In this document: one piece after another, positions 55,268 through 64,000 of the stretch
How positions within the stretch are numbered: the stretch's first letter is position 1
Layout: each line of letters opens with the position of its first letter
Source of the DNA: Brenneria izadpanahii
Lineage (GTDB): Bacteria; Pseudomonadota; Gammaproteobacteria; Enterobacterales; Enterobacteriaceae
DNA: 64,000 bases
Assembly (NCBI RefSeq): GCF_017569925.1
Contig: NZ_CP050854.1
Location: forward strand, 1,426,001 to 1,490,000
Direction: 5' to 3'
Notes under the pieces: generated by a model
The model's database searches: none
What the model was told of the DNA's origin: nothing
The model's input: the letters and a program-made list of their open reading frames with translations, nothing else
Position numbers and translations under genes: made by a program

Positions 55268-56584
55268 ATGGACAATAAGATCCCTAATGCTCGCTGGTTG
55301 CGTGTCATTGTTCCTATCATGATCGCATGTATTATTTCTTTTATGGATCGCGTAAATATTAGCTTAGCGCTGCCGGGAGGAATGGAAACCGATTTAGACA
55401 TGGGTAGCCAGATGGCGGGGTTAGCCGGCGGTATTTTCTTTATCGGCTACCTGTTCCTGCAAATCCCGGGGGGAAGAATGGCGGTGCACGGCAGCGGCAG
55501 GAAATTTATCGCCTGTTCCCTGCTGGCCTGGGCCGTTATCTCCATATTGACCGGTTTTGTGACTAATCACTATCAGCTACTGGCGCTGCGCTTTTTGCTC
55601 GGGGTGTCTGAAGGGGGCATGCTGCCGGTGGTTTTGACGATGGTCAGCAACTGGTTTCCCGAAAGGGAGATCGGCCGGGCCAACGCATTTGTGATGATGT
55701 TCGCCCCGTTGGGCGGAATGTTCACCGCGCCGCTGTCCGGTTTTATCATCAATATGCTTGACTGGCGCTGGCTGTTTATTCTGGAAGGCGTGCTCTCGGC
55801 GGTCATCATGGTGATGTGGTGGTTTGTTATCAGCGATCGCCCGGAAGAAGCCAAATGGCTGTCCGCGAAAGAGCGCGATTATCTGGTGACGGAACTGACC
55901 CGTGAACGCGAAGCGCGTATAAACATCGCGCCGGTGACCAACGCGCCGCTGAAGGACGTATTCCTGAACAACGGATTGGTGAAGCTGATTATCCTGAACT
56001 TCTTTTATCAGACCGGGGATTACGGCTATACGCTCTGGCTGCCCACCATTTTGAAAAACCTGACCGGCGGTAATATGGCTTCCGTGGGGATACTGGCCAT
56101 TCTGCCGTTCGTCGCCACCATCCTGGGGATTTACGCCATTTCCGTGCTGGTGGATAAGACCGGGAAACGCCGCTTATTCATTATGCTGTCGCTGTTCTGT
56201 TTCGCCGCCGGATTGATTTGCTCGGTCATCTTTAGAAGCAATCCGGTCGCCTCTTATATTTCGCTGGTGGTATGCGGCTTCTTCCTGAAAGCGGCCACCG
56301 GCCCCTTCTGGTCGATTCCCGGATGTATCGCGGTTCCGGAAGTCGCCGGAGGGGCGCGCGGCGTGATTAACGGATTGGGTAATCTCGGCGGGTTCTGCGG
56401 CCCCTATCTGGTGGGCGTGGTGCTCTACTTCTTCGGGCAGGCGACGGCGGTTTGCGTGTTGTCTATCTCTCTGATTATTGCCGGACTCATTACCTGCATG
56501 TTGCCGAAACACTGCGATATGGCCGTCGGCGGTCAGGGGAAAAAAGCCGGAGTAAAGCCGCTGGGCAGCGTTGAGCGTACCTAG
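55268..56584 (+). CDS. MFS sugar-acid permease (ACS family)
   Basis: A 438-residue MFS transporter of the anion:cation symporter branch, which includes glucarate, galactonate, hexuronate and 2-ketogluconate uptake systems. It has the helix-1 signature MACIISFMDRVNISLALPGG-like (CIISFMDRVNISLALPGG at about residue 19), GGRMAVHGSGRKF and SEGGMLPVVLTMVSNWFPER near 116. It is 181 bp after the dehydrogenase gene in the same direction, in a locus of gluconate enzymes, so a ketogluconate or gluconate importer is likely. The specific substrate is inferred from context. Confidence 0.85.
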   Translation: MDNKIPNARWLRVIVPIMIACIISFMDRVNISLALPGGMETDLDMGSQMAGLAGGIFFIGYLFLQIPGGRMAVHGSGRKFIACSLLAWAVISILTGFVTNHYQLLALRFLLGVSEGGMLPVVLTMVSNWFPEREIGRANAFVMMFAPLGGMFTAPLSGFIINMLDWRWLFILEGVLSAVIMVMWWFVISDRPEEAKWLSAKERDYLVTELTREREARINIAPVTNAPLKDVFLNNGLVKLIILNFFYQTGDYGYTLWLPTILKNLTGGNMASVGILAILPFVATILGIYAISVLVDKTGKRRLFIMLSLFCFAAGLICSVIFRSNPVASYISLVVCGFFLKAATGPFWSIPGCIAVPEVAGGARGVINGLGNLGGFCGPYLVGVVLYFFGQATAVCVLSISLIIAGLITCMLPKHCDMAVGGQGKKAGVKPLGSVERT

Positions 56585-56708
56585 CTGGACACGGACGGCC
56601 GCGGCGAGGGAGCGTTACCGCCGCGGCCGGGCGGTATGAAAAATCGCCGCTTGCGGCGGTCGGAAGGGGGAGGGGCAGGACGCCCGCCATAATAAATCGG
56701 AGTGGGTT

Positions 56709-57221
56709 ATGAATGCGCAGTATCAATTCGAATTATGTCAGCAACAGCAAAAGCTGATTGTTTTACCGGCCTTCGATCGGCGACTGGCCTGGTCATTGGG
56801 CGAGGCGCTCAAAAATCAGGCGGAGCGCCAGTCTCTGTCATTGGCGATCGCCATTACCGTTAATCATCAAACCTGGTTTAGCTATGCCATGCCGGGCTCG
56901 ACGGCGGAAAATATTGATTGGCTGCGCCGCAAACGTAATGTGGTCGATCTGCTGGAAATGAGCTCATACGCCGCCAATCTGATGTTGCAGATTCGCCAGA
57001 CCACGCTGGCGGAACGTTATGGCGTCAACGAGCGCGACTACGCCGCCTTTGGCGGCGGTTTTCCGTTACAGACCGGAAATGCCGGGATTATCGGCAGCGT
57101 GGTGGTTTCCGGCGCTCCCCATCGGGACGATCACGATTTTCTGGTTGGCGTGCTGGCCCGTTTCGCCGGCCTGGATCCGGAAACCGTTAGTCGTTTGACC
57201 CAGGCGCAGGAGGCGGTATGA
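56709..57221 (+). CDS. UPF0303 (HbpS/GlcG-like) protein
   Basis: A 170-residue protein of the UPF0303 group, related to the HbpS/GlcG fold of heme- and cofactor-binding proteins. Characteristic segments are [20 protein letters not shown], a Trp-rich stretch [11 protein letters not shown] near residue 57, and [20 protein letters not shown] near 118. Biochemical function is not known to me. Its stop overlaps the edd start by four bases (ATGA), so it is coupled to edd. Members often lie in sugar-acid operons, which fits a supporting role in aldonate metabolism; that link is inference. Confidence 0.82.
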   Translation: MNAQYQFELCQQQQKLIVLPAFDRRLAWSLGEALKNQAERQSLSLAIAITVNHQTWFSYAMPGSTAENIDWLRRKRNVVDLLEMSSYAANLMLQIRQTTLAERYGVNERDYAAFGGGFPLQTGNAGIIGSVVVSGAPHRDDHDFLVGVLARFAGLDPETVSRLTQAQEAV

Positions 57222-59028
57222 ATCCGGTCGTATTACAGGTTACACAGCGCATCGCCGCACGCTCGGCCGCTACGCGGCAGGCCTATCTCGATCGGATCGC
57301 CGCCGCCAGAGACGGTAAAGTCCATCGTTCCCGTCTGGCCTGCGGTAATTTGGCGCACGGCTTTGCCGCCTGTACGCCGGATGATAAAGCCATGCTTAAG
57401 AATATGGTCCGCAGCGATATTGCGATTATCACGGCGTATAACGACATGCTTTCCGCCCATCAGCCTTACGAGCGCTACCCTGAGCTATTGCGAACGGCCT
57501 TACGCGACGTGGGCGCCGTGGGGCAGGTCGCCGGGGGCGTGCCCGCCATGTGCGATGGCATTACCCAGGGGCAGGACGGCATGGAGCTGTCGTTAATGAG
57601 CCGGGATGTCATTGCGATGTCGGCGGCGGTGGGGCTGGCGCACAATATGTTTGATGGCGCCCTGTACCTCGGCATTTGCGACAAAATCGTCCCCGGTTTA
57701 CTGATGGCGGCGCTGTCGTTTGGTCATCTGCCCGCGCTGTTTGTGCCGGCCGGTCCGATGACCAGCGGATTGCCTAATAAAGAGAAGGTGCGCATCCGGC
57801 AGCTTTATGCCGAGGGCAAGATCGACCGCCAGGCATTGCTGGAATCGGAAGCCGCTTCTTATCATGGCATCGGCACCTGCACGTTCTACGGAACGGCCAA
57901 CTCGAACCAAATGGTGATGGAGGTCATGGGGCTGCATTTGCCCGGCGCCTCTTTTGTGCACCCGGACACCCCGCTGCGCCAGGCGCTGAATGAAGCGGCG
58001 GCTCGGCAGATTGTGCGTATGACCGAGGTTTCCGGCAACTACTTGCCCGTCGGCCGGTTGGTTAACGAACAGACGATCGTCAATGGGATTGTGGCGCTGC
58101 TGGCCAGCGGCGGTTCCACCAATCTCACCATGCATTTGGTGGCTATCGCCCGGGCGGCGGGCATTATCATCAACTGGGACGATTTTTCGCGCCTGTCGGA
58201 AGCGGTTCCGCTGTTGTGCCGCATCTATCCGAACGGCCCGGCGGATATCAACTACTTCCAGGCTGCCGGCGGCGTCTCGCTGCTGGTTCGTGAATTGCTC
58301 GGCTGCGGTTTGCTGCATGAGGATGTGGACACCGTGGCCGGGCGGGGTTAGCGCGTTATACCCAGGAGCCGTATCTTTCGCGCGAGGGCTTACAGTGGCG
58401 CAACGGCCCGGAGGCGTCTCTGGATCCTGCGGTGATCGCGTCGGCCGATCGGCCCTATTCGCCTCACGGCGGATTAAAGGTATTGTCGGGGAATATCGGC
58501 CGCGCGGTGATGAAAACATCCGCCGTGCCGGATGAATCATTGGTGATTGAAGCCCCGGCGGTGGTGTTCGATAGCCAGCACGATGTCGGCCCGGCGTTTG
58601 AAGCCGGCGCGCTTGATAAGGACTGCATCGTTGTGGTGCGTTATCAGGGGCCGAAGGCGATAGGTATGCCGGAGCTGCATAAGCTGATGCCGCCGCTTGG
58701 CGTGCTGATGGATAGGGGATTCCGGGTCGCGCTGGTGACCGATGGCCGTTTGTCGGGAGCCTCCGGGAAAGTGCCGTCCGCGATACACGTTACGCCGGAA
58801 GCCTGCGATGGCGGCGTGCTGGCGAAAGTGCGAACCGGCGATATGATGCGCGTTGACGGGCTGCACGGGGAGATCTCGCTGCTGATCGACGATGCGGAAT
58901 TGTCGCGGCGGGAGGCGATTCCCTACGATTTAACCCCTTATCATCAAGGATGCGGCAGAGAGCTGTTTAGCGCGCTGCGTGAGCGGCTTTCCGGTGCGGA
59001 ACAGGGAGCCTGCTGCATCCCTTTCTAA
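57218..59028 (+). pseudogene. edd: 6-phosphogluconate dehydratase (edd), frameshifted
   Basis: Two frames together cover a full-length Entner-Doudoroff dehydratase (about 600 residues) that makes KDPG from 6-phosphogluconate. The first (57218-58351) starts [16 protein letters not shown] and includes [42 protein letters not shown] and [14 protein letters not shown]. It ends at a stop soon after DVDTVAGRG. The second continues from [11 protein letters not shown] through the segments [33 protein letters not shown] to 59028. Inserting one G in the run of four at 58344-58347 (five would be in frame) joins them without loss. So the gene is either frameshifted or the assembly misses one G. No eda is seen. 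Confidence 0.9.
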
Positions 59029-59102
59029 AGCGATACCGGTCTCTGTGTTTGCATATAAATATGACTAAGTGACTGGCCTTGCCGGGGGCGATGGAGGAAG
59101 GA

Positions 59103-59136
59103 CCAGGCTATCAATATCATGACGTTGATAGCCTGG
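59103..59136. terminator. Bidirectional hairpin between edd and nupC
   Basis: Perfect 12-bp arms CCAGGCTATCAA and TTGATAGCCTGG with a 10-nt loop, placed between the convergent edd and nupC genes; it can serve both. Confidence 0.7.
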
Positions 59137-59160
59137 CTCTTAGTGAATCAAGCCGGCCGT

Positions 59161-60357
59161 TTACAGCACCAGCCCGGCGATGGCGGCGGAAAGAATGCTC
59201 ACCAGCGTTGAACCGTACACCAGTTTCAGGCCAAAGCGGGAAACCACGTTGCCCTGGTGTTCGTTCAGCCCTTTGATCGCGCCGGCAATGATGCCGATAG
59301 ATGAAAAGTTCGCAAAGGAAACCAGGAATACCGACAGGATGCCGACGCTGCGCGGCGAAAGTTCACCGGCGACCTTTTGCAGTTCCAGCATGGCCACGAA
59401 TTCGTTGGAAACCAGTTTGGTCGCCATGATGCTGCCGACCTGCAAGGCTTCATTGGCGGGGATGCCCATAATCCAGGCGAACGGGTAGAACACATATCCC
59501 AGAATATCCTGGAAGCTCACGCCGAAAATAGCGCTACAGATAGCGTTGATGGCGGCAATCAGCGCGATGAAGCCAATCAGCATAGCGGCAACGATAACCG
59601 CAACCTTAAAGCCCGCCAGAATATATTCGCCCAGCATTTCGAAAAAGCTCTGGTTTTCATGGATATTGCCCAGTTGCAATTCGGGTTCGTCGCCGACTTT
59701 GTACGGGTTGATGAGCGACAGCACAATAAAGGTGCTGAACATGTTCAACACCAGCGCGGCCACAACGAACTTGGAATCCAGCATCGACATATAGGCGCCG
59801 ACGATCGACATGGATACGGTCGACATCGCCGTTGCCGCCATGGTGTACATGCGTTTTTCAGACATCTTGCCCAGAATGTCTTTGTAGGCGATGAAATTTT
59901 CAGACTGTCCGAGGATCAATGAGCTGACGGCGTTAAACGATTCCAGTTTGCCCATACCGTTAATTTTGGAAAGTATGGTGCCAATCAGCCGGATAATAAT
60001 CGGTAATACTTTGATGTATTGCAGAATCCCGATGAGGGCGGAGATAAATACGATAGGGCAGAGCACCTTAAAGAAGAAGGAGATTAGATTCTTATCAGTA
60101 TTGACCATATCGCCAAAGACAAAATCGGTTCCCTGACCGGCAAAGCCGAGTAATTTATCGAACAGGGCGGCAAAGCCTTTCACCACGCCTAATCCGATAT
60201 CAGAGTAAAGGAAAAAGTAAGCAAGTAGAATTTCAACAACCAGCAGCTGGATGATAAACCGGATGCGGATGCTTTTACGGTCGCGGCAAATGAGTAATGC
60301 CAAAACAGCAACGACAACCAATGCTAATGCAAATTGTGCAATATGTGACAGAGACAT
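59161..60357 (-). CDS. nupC: Nucleoside:H+ symporter NupC
   Basis: A 398-residue concentrative nucleoside transporter, close to E. coli NupC (400) along its length. It opens [20 protein letters not shown] and contains [20 protein letters not shown] near 93, [20 protein letters not shown] near 140, [19 protein letters not shown] near 170 and [20 protein letters not shown] near 310, the regions of the substrate and ion sites. It imports pyrimidine nucleosides and adenosine. It is divergent from dsdA with 360 bp between the starts. CRP/CytR control is expected from E. coli, but no sites could be asserted here. Confidence 0.96.
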   Translation of the reverse strand: MSLSHIAQFALALVVVAVLALLICRDRKSIRIRFIIQLLVVEILLAYFFLYSDIGLGVVKGFAALFDKLLGFAGQGTDFVFGDMVNTDKNLISFFFKVLCPIVFISALIGILQYIKVLPIIIRLIGTILSKINGMGKLESFNAVSSLILGQSENFIAYKDILGKMSEKRMYTMAATAMSTVSMSIVGAYMSMLDSKFVVAALVLNMFSTFIVLSLINPYKVGDEPELQLGNIHENQSFFEMLGEYILAGFKVAVIVAAMLIGFIALIAAINAICSAIFGVSFQDILGYVFYPFAWIMGIPANEALQVGSIMATKLVSNEFVAMLELQKVAGELSPRSVGILSVFLVSFANFSSIGIIAGAIKGLNEHQGNVVSRFGLKLVYGSTLVSILSAAIAGLVL

Positions 60358-60717
60358 GTTTGCTCCAAATATGAGGCAGGCCGAGTTTTCCAGGTCATTC
60401 TATGTAACGAGTGCACTAAAAATGAGATGAAGAACGCAAAAGCGTGATTATATCTTGGATTATTGTGCAAACTAAATGCTGCGTCTTGTTATCGCTTCAT
60501 TTTTATTCATTCATTATTTTGATATCACCGGGCAATGGCGATATTTCCATCAATAAACGCATAAAATAACGCTCCGGTTGAATGATGAAGGACGAAAGCG
60601 CCATAACAGGAGGTTATGGATGATGGAATTAACGGAATAATTGAGAGCCAAAATGAGGCGCAACGCGCTTGGCGCGGTTTGCTGACCATCGATATTGTGA
60701 GAGTAAAGAGAAACGCG
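60358..60717. other. Divergent promoter region of nupC and dsdA
   Basis: A 360-bp gap between nupC (leftward) and dsdA (rightward). It must contain both promoters. Partial CRP-like half sites are present (for example GCGTGATTAT near 60440), but none is strong enough to call. No dsdC regulator or dsdX transporter is present beside dsdA, unlike E. coli. Confidence 0.4.
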
Positions 60718-62046
60718 ATGAATAAGAGTGAAATTGAAAAACTTGTTAAGCAGTATCCTTTGGTTCAACGCCTCATCGATCTGGACGACGTCGCCTGGTT
60801 TAATCCCAATGCCGCCTCGCTGAAACAAGGACTGCCTTATGTCGGGCTAACGGCTGCGGATGTCGATGACGCGCAAGCCCGGTTAAAACGTTTTGCTCCC
60901 TATCTATCCGTGGCTTTCCCGGAAACCGCCGAGGCGCAGGGCATCATTGAATCCGACGTGGTGGCTATTCCGGCGATGCAGCAAGCGATGACGCAACGCT
61001 ATCGGCAGCCGATCCCCGGTCAGATGTGGTTGAAAAAAGATAGCCATCTGCCGATTTCCGGCTCTATCAAGGCGCGCGGAGGGATCTATGAGGTGCTGGC
61101 TCACGCGGAGAAGCTGGCGCTGGATGCCGGTATGCTCAGCCTGGATGATGATTACCGCATTCTCTACTCCGATAAGTTCCGCCGGTTTTTCAGTCAATAC
61201 CGTATCGCCGTGGGATCAACCGGCAATCTGGGCATGTCGATTGGCATTATGAGCGCTAAGCTGGGGTTCAGCGTCAGCGTTCATATGTCTGCCGATGCGC
61301 GCGCCTGGAAAAAGCAAAAGCTGCGCGATAACGGGGTAAATGTGGTGGAGTACGCGGAGGATTACGGCGTGGCTGTGGCGCAGGGACGTAAAGAGGCCGA
61401 GTCGGACCCGCACTGCTTTTTTATTGATGACGAAAACTCACGTACCCTGTTTCTGGGTTACGCCGTGGCCGGCAGCCGTTTACGCCGGCAGTTCGAACAG
61501 CTTGATAAGCCGGTAGATAAACAGCATCCCCTGTTTGTCTATCTGCCTTGCGGCGTAGGCGGCGGTCCCGGCGGCGTGGCGTTTGGCCTGAAGCTGGCGT
61601 TTGGCGACCATGCGCACTGTATTTTTGCCGAGCCAACGCATTCGCCCTGTATGTTGCTGGGCGTCCATACCGGGCTGCATGACGAGATCGCGGTACAGGA
61701 TTTGGGGATTGATAATCAGACCGCCGCCGATGGCCTGGCGGTGGGGCGGGCGTCCGGTTTTGTCGGTAGGGCGATGGAACGGCTGCTGGATGGTTTTTAT
61801 ACCTTGAGCGACCGCGAAATGTACCATCTGCTTGGGCTGCTCAATAGTAGCGAAAACATTCAGTTGGAACCGTCCGCGCTGGCGGGTATGGCCGGGCCGT
61901 TGCGGGTGTGCGGCGCTGCGGAATATTTGCGCTTTATGGGCATTGACGCCGAAACGCTGCAACAGGCGACGCATCTGGTTTGGGCGACCGGCGGCGGGAT
62001 GGTGCCGGCGGACGAGATGGCGCAATATCTGGCGCAGGCGCAATAA
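60718..62046 (+). CDS. dsdA: D-serine dehydratase
   Basis: A 442-residue PLP enzyme converting D-serine to pyruvate and ammonia, the same length as E. coli DsdA. The Schiff-base Lys is in [16 protein letters not shown] near residue 118, the PLP-phosphate loop is [16 protein letters not shown] near 170-180, and [20 protein letters not shown] is near 281. The ATG at 60718 has an AAAGAGAAA ribosome site; the longer frame to 60616 has none. No dsdX or dsdC is nearby, so induction by D-serine through a local DsdC is not expected. It converges on galR. Confidence 0.97.
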   Translation: MNKSEIEKLVKQYPLVQRLIDLDDVAWFNPNAASLKQGLPYVGLTAADVDDAQARLKRFAPYLSVAFPETAEAQGIIESDVVAIPAMQQAMTQRYRQPIPGQMWLKKDSHLPISGSIKARGGIYEVLAHAEKLALDAGMLSLDDDYRILYSDKFRRFFSQYRIAVGSTGNLGMSIGIMSAKLGFSVSVHMSADARAWKKQKLRDNGVNVVEYAEDYGVAVAQGRKEAESDPHCFFIDDENSRTLFLGYAVAGSRLRRQFEQLDKPVDKQHPLFVYLPCGVGGGPGGVAFGLKLAFGDHAHCIFAEPTHSPCMLLGVHTGLHDEIAVQDLGIDNQTAADGLAVGRASGFVGRAMERLLDGFYTLSDREMYHLLGLLNSSENIQLEPSALAGMAGPLRVCGAAEYLRFMGIDAETLQQATHLVWATGGGMVPADEMAQYLAQAQ

Positions 62047-62048
62047 CT

Positions 62049-62064
62049 ATGTAACCGTTTCCAT
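62049..62064. promoter_or_regulatory. GalR-like operator between dsdA and galR
   Basis: ATGTAACCGTTTCCAT matches the gal operator consensus GTGNAANCGNTTNCAC at all fixed positions except the outermost pair. It is located just past the dsdA stop and the galR stop, where an auxiliary operator could help loop DNA to the two sites beyond galR. Low certainty. Confidence 0.4.
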
Positions 62065-63083
62065 TAAATGCGTTGTTTCCCGCGCGGCGGCGGACTGACG
62101 GAGTGACGGCGAACCAGCGTTGGACAGAACATATTGGTGGTTTCTTTCAGCGTTTTCCCCTTATGCAAAGCGAGCGCCAGCTCAGCCGCCTGCGTCGCCA
62201 TCGCGGCAATGGGATAGTGCACCGTGGTCAGCCGGGGACGCAGATAGCGGGCGATCAGCACATCATCAAATCCCACTACGGACATATCCTGAGGAACGTT
62301 GATGCTGTTATCGCTAAGTACGGATAGCGCGCCCGCCGCCATGGAATCGTTGTAACACACCACCGCCGTCATATTACCGCCGCGGCTCAGCAGCTCGATC
62401 ATGGCCGATTCGCCTCCCACTTCATCGGGGGCGGCGCGGGCGATCAGCCGCTCATCTACCGTGAAATGGTGCTCATGCAAGGCATCGATATAACCCTGTA
62501 AACGATCGAACGAATCGGAAATCTGGTGGTTCGAGCAAATAACGCCAATCTTCCGGTGTCCTTCCTGAATCAGATGGCGGGTGGCCAGCCAGGCGCCATA
62601 GCGATCGTCCAACGCGACGCAGCGGCTTTCATAGCCCGGCAGCGTGCGGTTGATCAGCACCATATCGGGAATATGATTCATCAATGCCGCCAACTCCTGA
62701 TCTGCAATCATTTTGGCGTGAACCACCAGCCCGGCGCAGCGGTGGCGGATCAACTGTTCAATCGCTTTTCTCTCCTGCTCGGCGTTGTGGTAGCCATTGC
62801 CGATGAGCAAAAAATTGCCCGTCGCCTGGGCGATCTGTTCCACCGACTTCACCATAGTGCCGAAGAAAGGATCGGAAACGTCCGCCACCACCAGGCCCAG
62901 CGTTTCCGCACTCTGGTGAGCAAGCGCTCTGGCGTTGGCGTTAGGATGATACTGCAATTCAGCCATGGCCTTATGTACGGCCTTCCGCGAGGCATCGCTG
63001 GCTTTGGGCGAGTCGTTGATGACGCGCGAAACCGTTGCGACGGATACGCCGGACAGGCGGGCGACGTCTTTTATTGTGGCCAT
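62064..63083 (-). CDS. galR: Galactose repressor GalR
   Basis: A 339-residue LacI-family repressor. It opens MATIKDVARLSGVSVATVSR and is much closer to E. coli GalR than to GalS across the DNA-binding domain (VINDSPKASDASRKAVHKAM) and the sugar-binding domain (HRCAGLVVHAKMI, VLINRTLPGYESRCVALDDR, GFDDVLIARYLRPRLTTV). It binds D-galactose as inducer. It is divergent from galT, 330 bp apart, with a CRP site and two operator-like sequences in the gap. In E. coli galR lies elsewhere, so this linkage to galT is a difference. Confidence 0.94.
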   Translation of the reverse strand: MATIKDVARLSGVSVATVSRVINDSPKASDASRKAVHKAMAELQYHPNANARALAHQSAETLGLVVADVSDPFFGTMVKSVEQIAQATGNFLLIGNGYHNAEQERKAIEQLIRHRCAGLVVHAKMIADQELAALMNHIPDMVLINRTLPGYESRCVALDDRYGAWLATRHLIQEGHRKIGVICSNHQISDSFDRLQGYIDALHEHHFTVDERLIARAAPDEVGGESAMIELLSRGGNMTAVVCYNDSMAAGALSVLSDNSINVPQDMSVVGFDDVLIARYLRPRLTTVHYPIAAMATQAAELALALHKGKTLKETTNMFCPTLVRRHSVSPPPRGKQRI

Positions 63084-63165
63084 GTATGATTCCTGAACAA
63101 TAGGTTGCCGAATATGCCGATGTTACCTACTCATTCTTGCCGCTGCGGCAGGCAGAAGGCGCTTA

Positions 63166-63181
63166 TGTGATCGATGTCACG
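63166..63181. promoter_or_regulatory. CRP site upstream of galT
   Basis: TGTGA-TCGATG-TCACG, nearly the full CRP consensus, about 240 bp upstream of galT and 85 bp before galR. The gal promoter of E. coli is also CRP-dependent. Confidence 0.82.
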
Positions 63182-63230
63182 ACCAGAATAACTCGCCGCT
63201 TTCCAAATATCATCCCGAGGTTTAAATTTA

Positions 63231-63246
63231 GGGTAAACGGTTACAC
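63231..63246. promoter_or_regulatory. GalR operator 1
   Basis: GGGTAAACGGTTACAC matches the gal operator consensus GTGNAANCGNTTNCAC at all fixed positions but one. It lies between the divergent galR and galT genes. Confidence 0.75.
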
Positions 63247-63251
63247 AAAAA

Positions 63252-63267
63252 GTGTAAGCGGGAATAC
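63252..63267. promoter_or_regulatory. GalR operator 2 (half)
   Basis: GTGTAAGCGGGAATAC has a perfect left half (GTGTAAGCG) and a degenerate right half. It is 21 bp centre to centre from operator 1, two helical turns, so adjacent binding of GalR dimers is possible. Confidence 0.5.
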
Positions 63268-63412
63268 GCTGGCCGGCTACAGGCTGTTATCAACATGATT
63301 ATGCCCGTTATTTTTCAGACAACAAACAAACGAGCATGGGCATGACTCCGTTTGCCGCTGGCAAGTATCGCCGCAGTGAGAAAGGGCTATCTTGTTTTGA
63401 GGAGCGATCTCT

Positions 63413-64000
63413 ATGTTATTTGCACCCGCGGAGCACCCGCATCGCCGCTTTAATCCGTTGAGAGGCGAATGGATTCTGGTTTCTCCTCACCGGGCTAAAC
63501 GTCCATGGCAAGGGCAGCAGGACGAACCCGATCGCCGGACGCCGCCGCCGCATGACCCGAACTGTTATCTGTGCGCGGGGAATAAGCGCATCACTGGCGA
63601 TGTTAACCCGCAGTATCAGGGCACCTTTGTTTTCACCAATGATTTTTCTGCTTTGCTGGAAGATACCCCGGCGGCGGCGTCTGGCGACGATCCGCTGTTT
63701 CGGATACAGAGCGCCCGGGGCGTTAGCCGCGTGATCTGTTTCTCGCCCGATCACAGTAAAACTCTGCCTGAATTACCGCTATCGGCGCTGAAAAAAGTGA
63801 TCGATACCTGGAGTGAGCAGACCTCGGAACTGGGACGGCGCTATCCCTGGGTTCAGGTTTTTGAAAACAAAGGCGCGATGATGGGCTGTTCCAACCCTCA
63901 TCCGCATGGACAGGTCTGGGCCAACGACTTCTTACCAAATGAAGCGCTGCGCGAAGATCGGGAGCAGCGCGCTTATTTTGAACGCTACGGCGGCGTGCTG
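63413..64000 (+). CDS. galT: Galactose-1-phosphate uridylyltransferase (partial)
   Basis: The first 196 residues of GalT, which exchanges UDP between UDP-glucose and galactose 1-phosphate; it runs off the right edge. It opens with [20 protein letters not shown] and has the zinc-site pair CYLCAG near residue 50, [16 protein letters not shown] near 107 and [20 protein letters not shown] near 146, where the HPHG contains the catalytic His. A GAGGAGCG ribosome site precedes ATG 63413. No galE lies upstream, unlike the E. coli galETKM order; galK may follow outside the window. Confidence 0.97.
   Translation, partial: MLFAPAEHPHRRFNPLRGEWILVSPHRAKRPWQGQQDEPDRRTPPPHDPNCYLCAGNKRITGDVNPQYQGTFVFTNDFSALLEDTPAAASGDDPLFRIQSARGVSRVICFSPDHSKTLPELPLSALKKVIDTWSEQTSELGRRYPWVQVFENKGAMMGCSNPHPHGQVWANDFLPNEALREDREQRAYFERYGGVL

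Noticed and set aside
62527..63089. A plus-strand frame of 187 residues opposite galR
   Set aside because: It is antisense of the complete and well-matched galR gene.

Overview
The window looks like chromosomal DNA of an enterobacterium close to the soft-rot and plant-associated Pectobacteriaceae (Brenneria, Dickeya, Pectobacterium). The basis is family resemblance: many genes read as close relatives of E. coli orthologs (mdtABCD-baeSR, trhP, cyaR, fbaB, thiMD, psiE, yegS, nupC, dsdA, galR, galT, idnO), but the gene order differs from E. coli. The genus is an inference. Most of the window is GC-rich. The stretch around 18.5-21.3 kb is clearly more AT-rich and looks acquired.

Layout. 1-1423: an iron-type ABC transporter permease running off the left edge. 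1556-2125: a tandem array of about 106-bp GC-rich palindromic units. 2179-6426: a three-gene EmrAB-type efflux operon with its own outer-membrane factor. 7130-8428: thiosulfate uptake genes tsuA-tsuB. 8.7-18.5 kb: an accessory stretch with a DUF3750 protein, a YrdC-domain protein, three LysR regulators, a TetR regulator with two visible operators, a PEP-mutase-family enzyme, an MFS exporter and an alpha/beta hydrolase lacking its usual Ser nucleophile. 18.5-21.3 kb: an AT-rich patch with a HTH regulator, an unknown Ser/Ala-rich small protein and a MarT/FidL-like membrane regulator pair. 21.4-26.5 kb: a metal-ATPase-like locus with three degenerate HMA-like domains, three small membrane proteins and an atypical P-type ATPase, interrupted by the remains of a divergent oxidoreductase/LysR pair.

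26.6-35.6 kb: GNAT acetyltransferase; adenine deaminase and purine permease behind a PurR box; thiMD behind a TPP riboswitch; fbaB; psiE. 35.6-39.6 kb: yegS, the CyaR small RNA with a CRP site at -41.5, trhP, and a glutathione-transferase-family protein. 39.9-51.2 kb: the mdtABCD-baeSR multidrug efflux and envelope-stress operon, with a miniature repeat element inserted at the baeS/baeR junction that supplies the baeS stop codon. 51.5-59.0 kb: a divergent (keto)gluconate locus with GntR-type operators and a CRP site: idnO, gntK and a YhcH-family gene to the left; a D-2-hydroxyacid dehydrogenase, an MFS permease, a UPF0303 protein and a frameshifted edd to the right. 59.2-64.0 kb: nupC, dsdA, galR and the start of galT with a CRP site and GalR operators.

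The most unusual region is the 21.4-26.5 kb P-ATPase locus. Two genes (edd and one small protein of the ATPase locus) each appear to lack exactly one G in a short G run. That points either to homopolymer errors in the assembly or to real frameshifts, and should be settled before any claim of gene loss.
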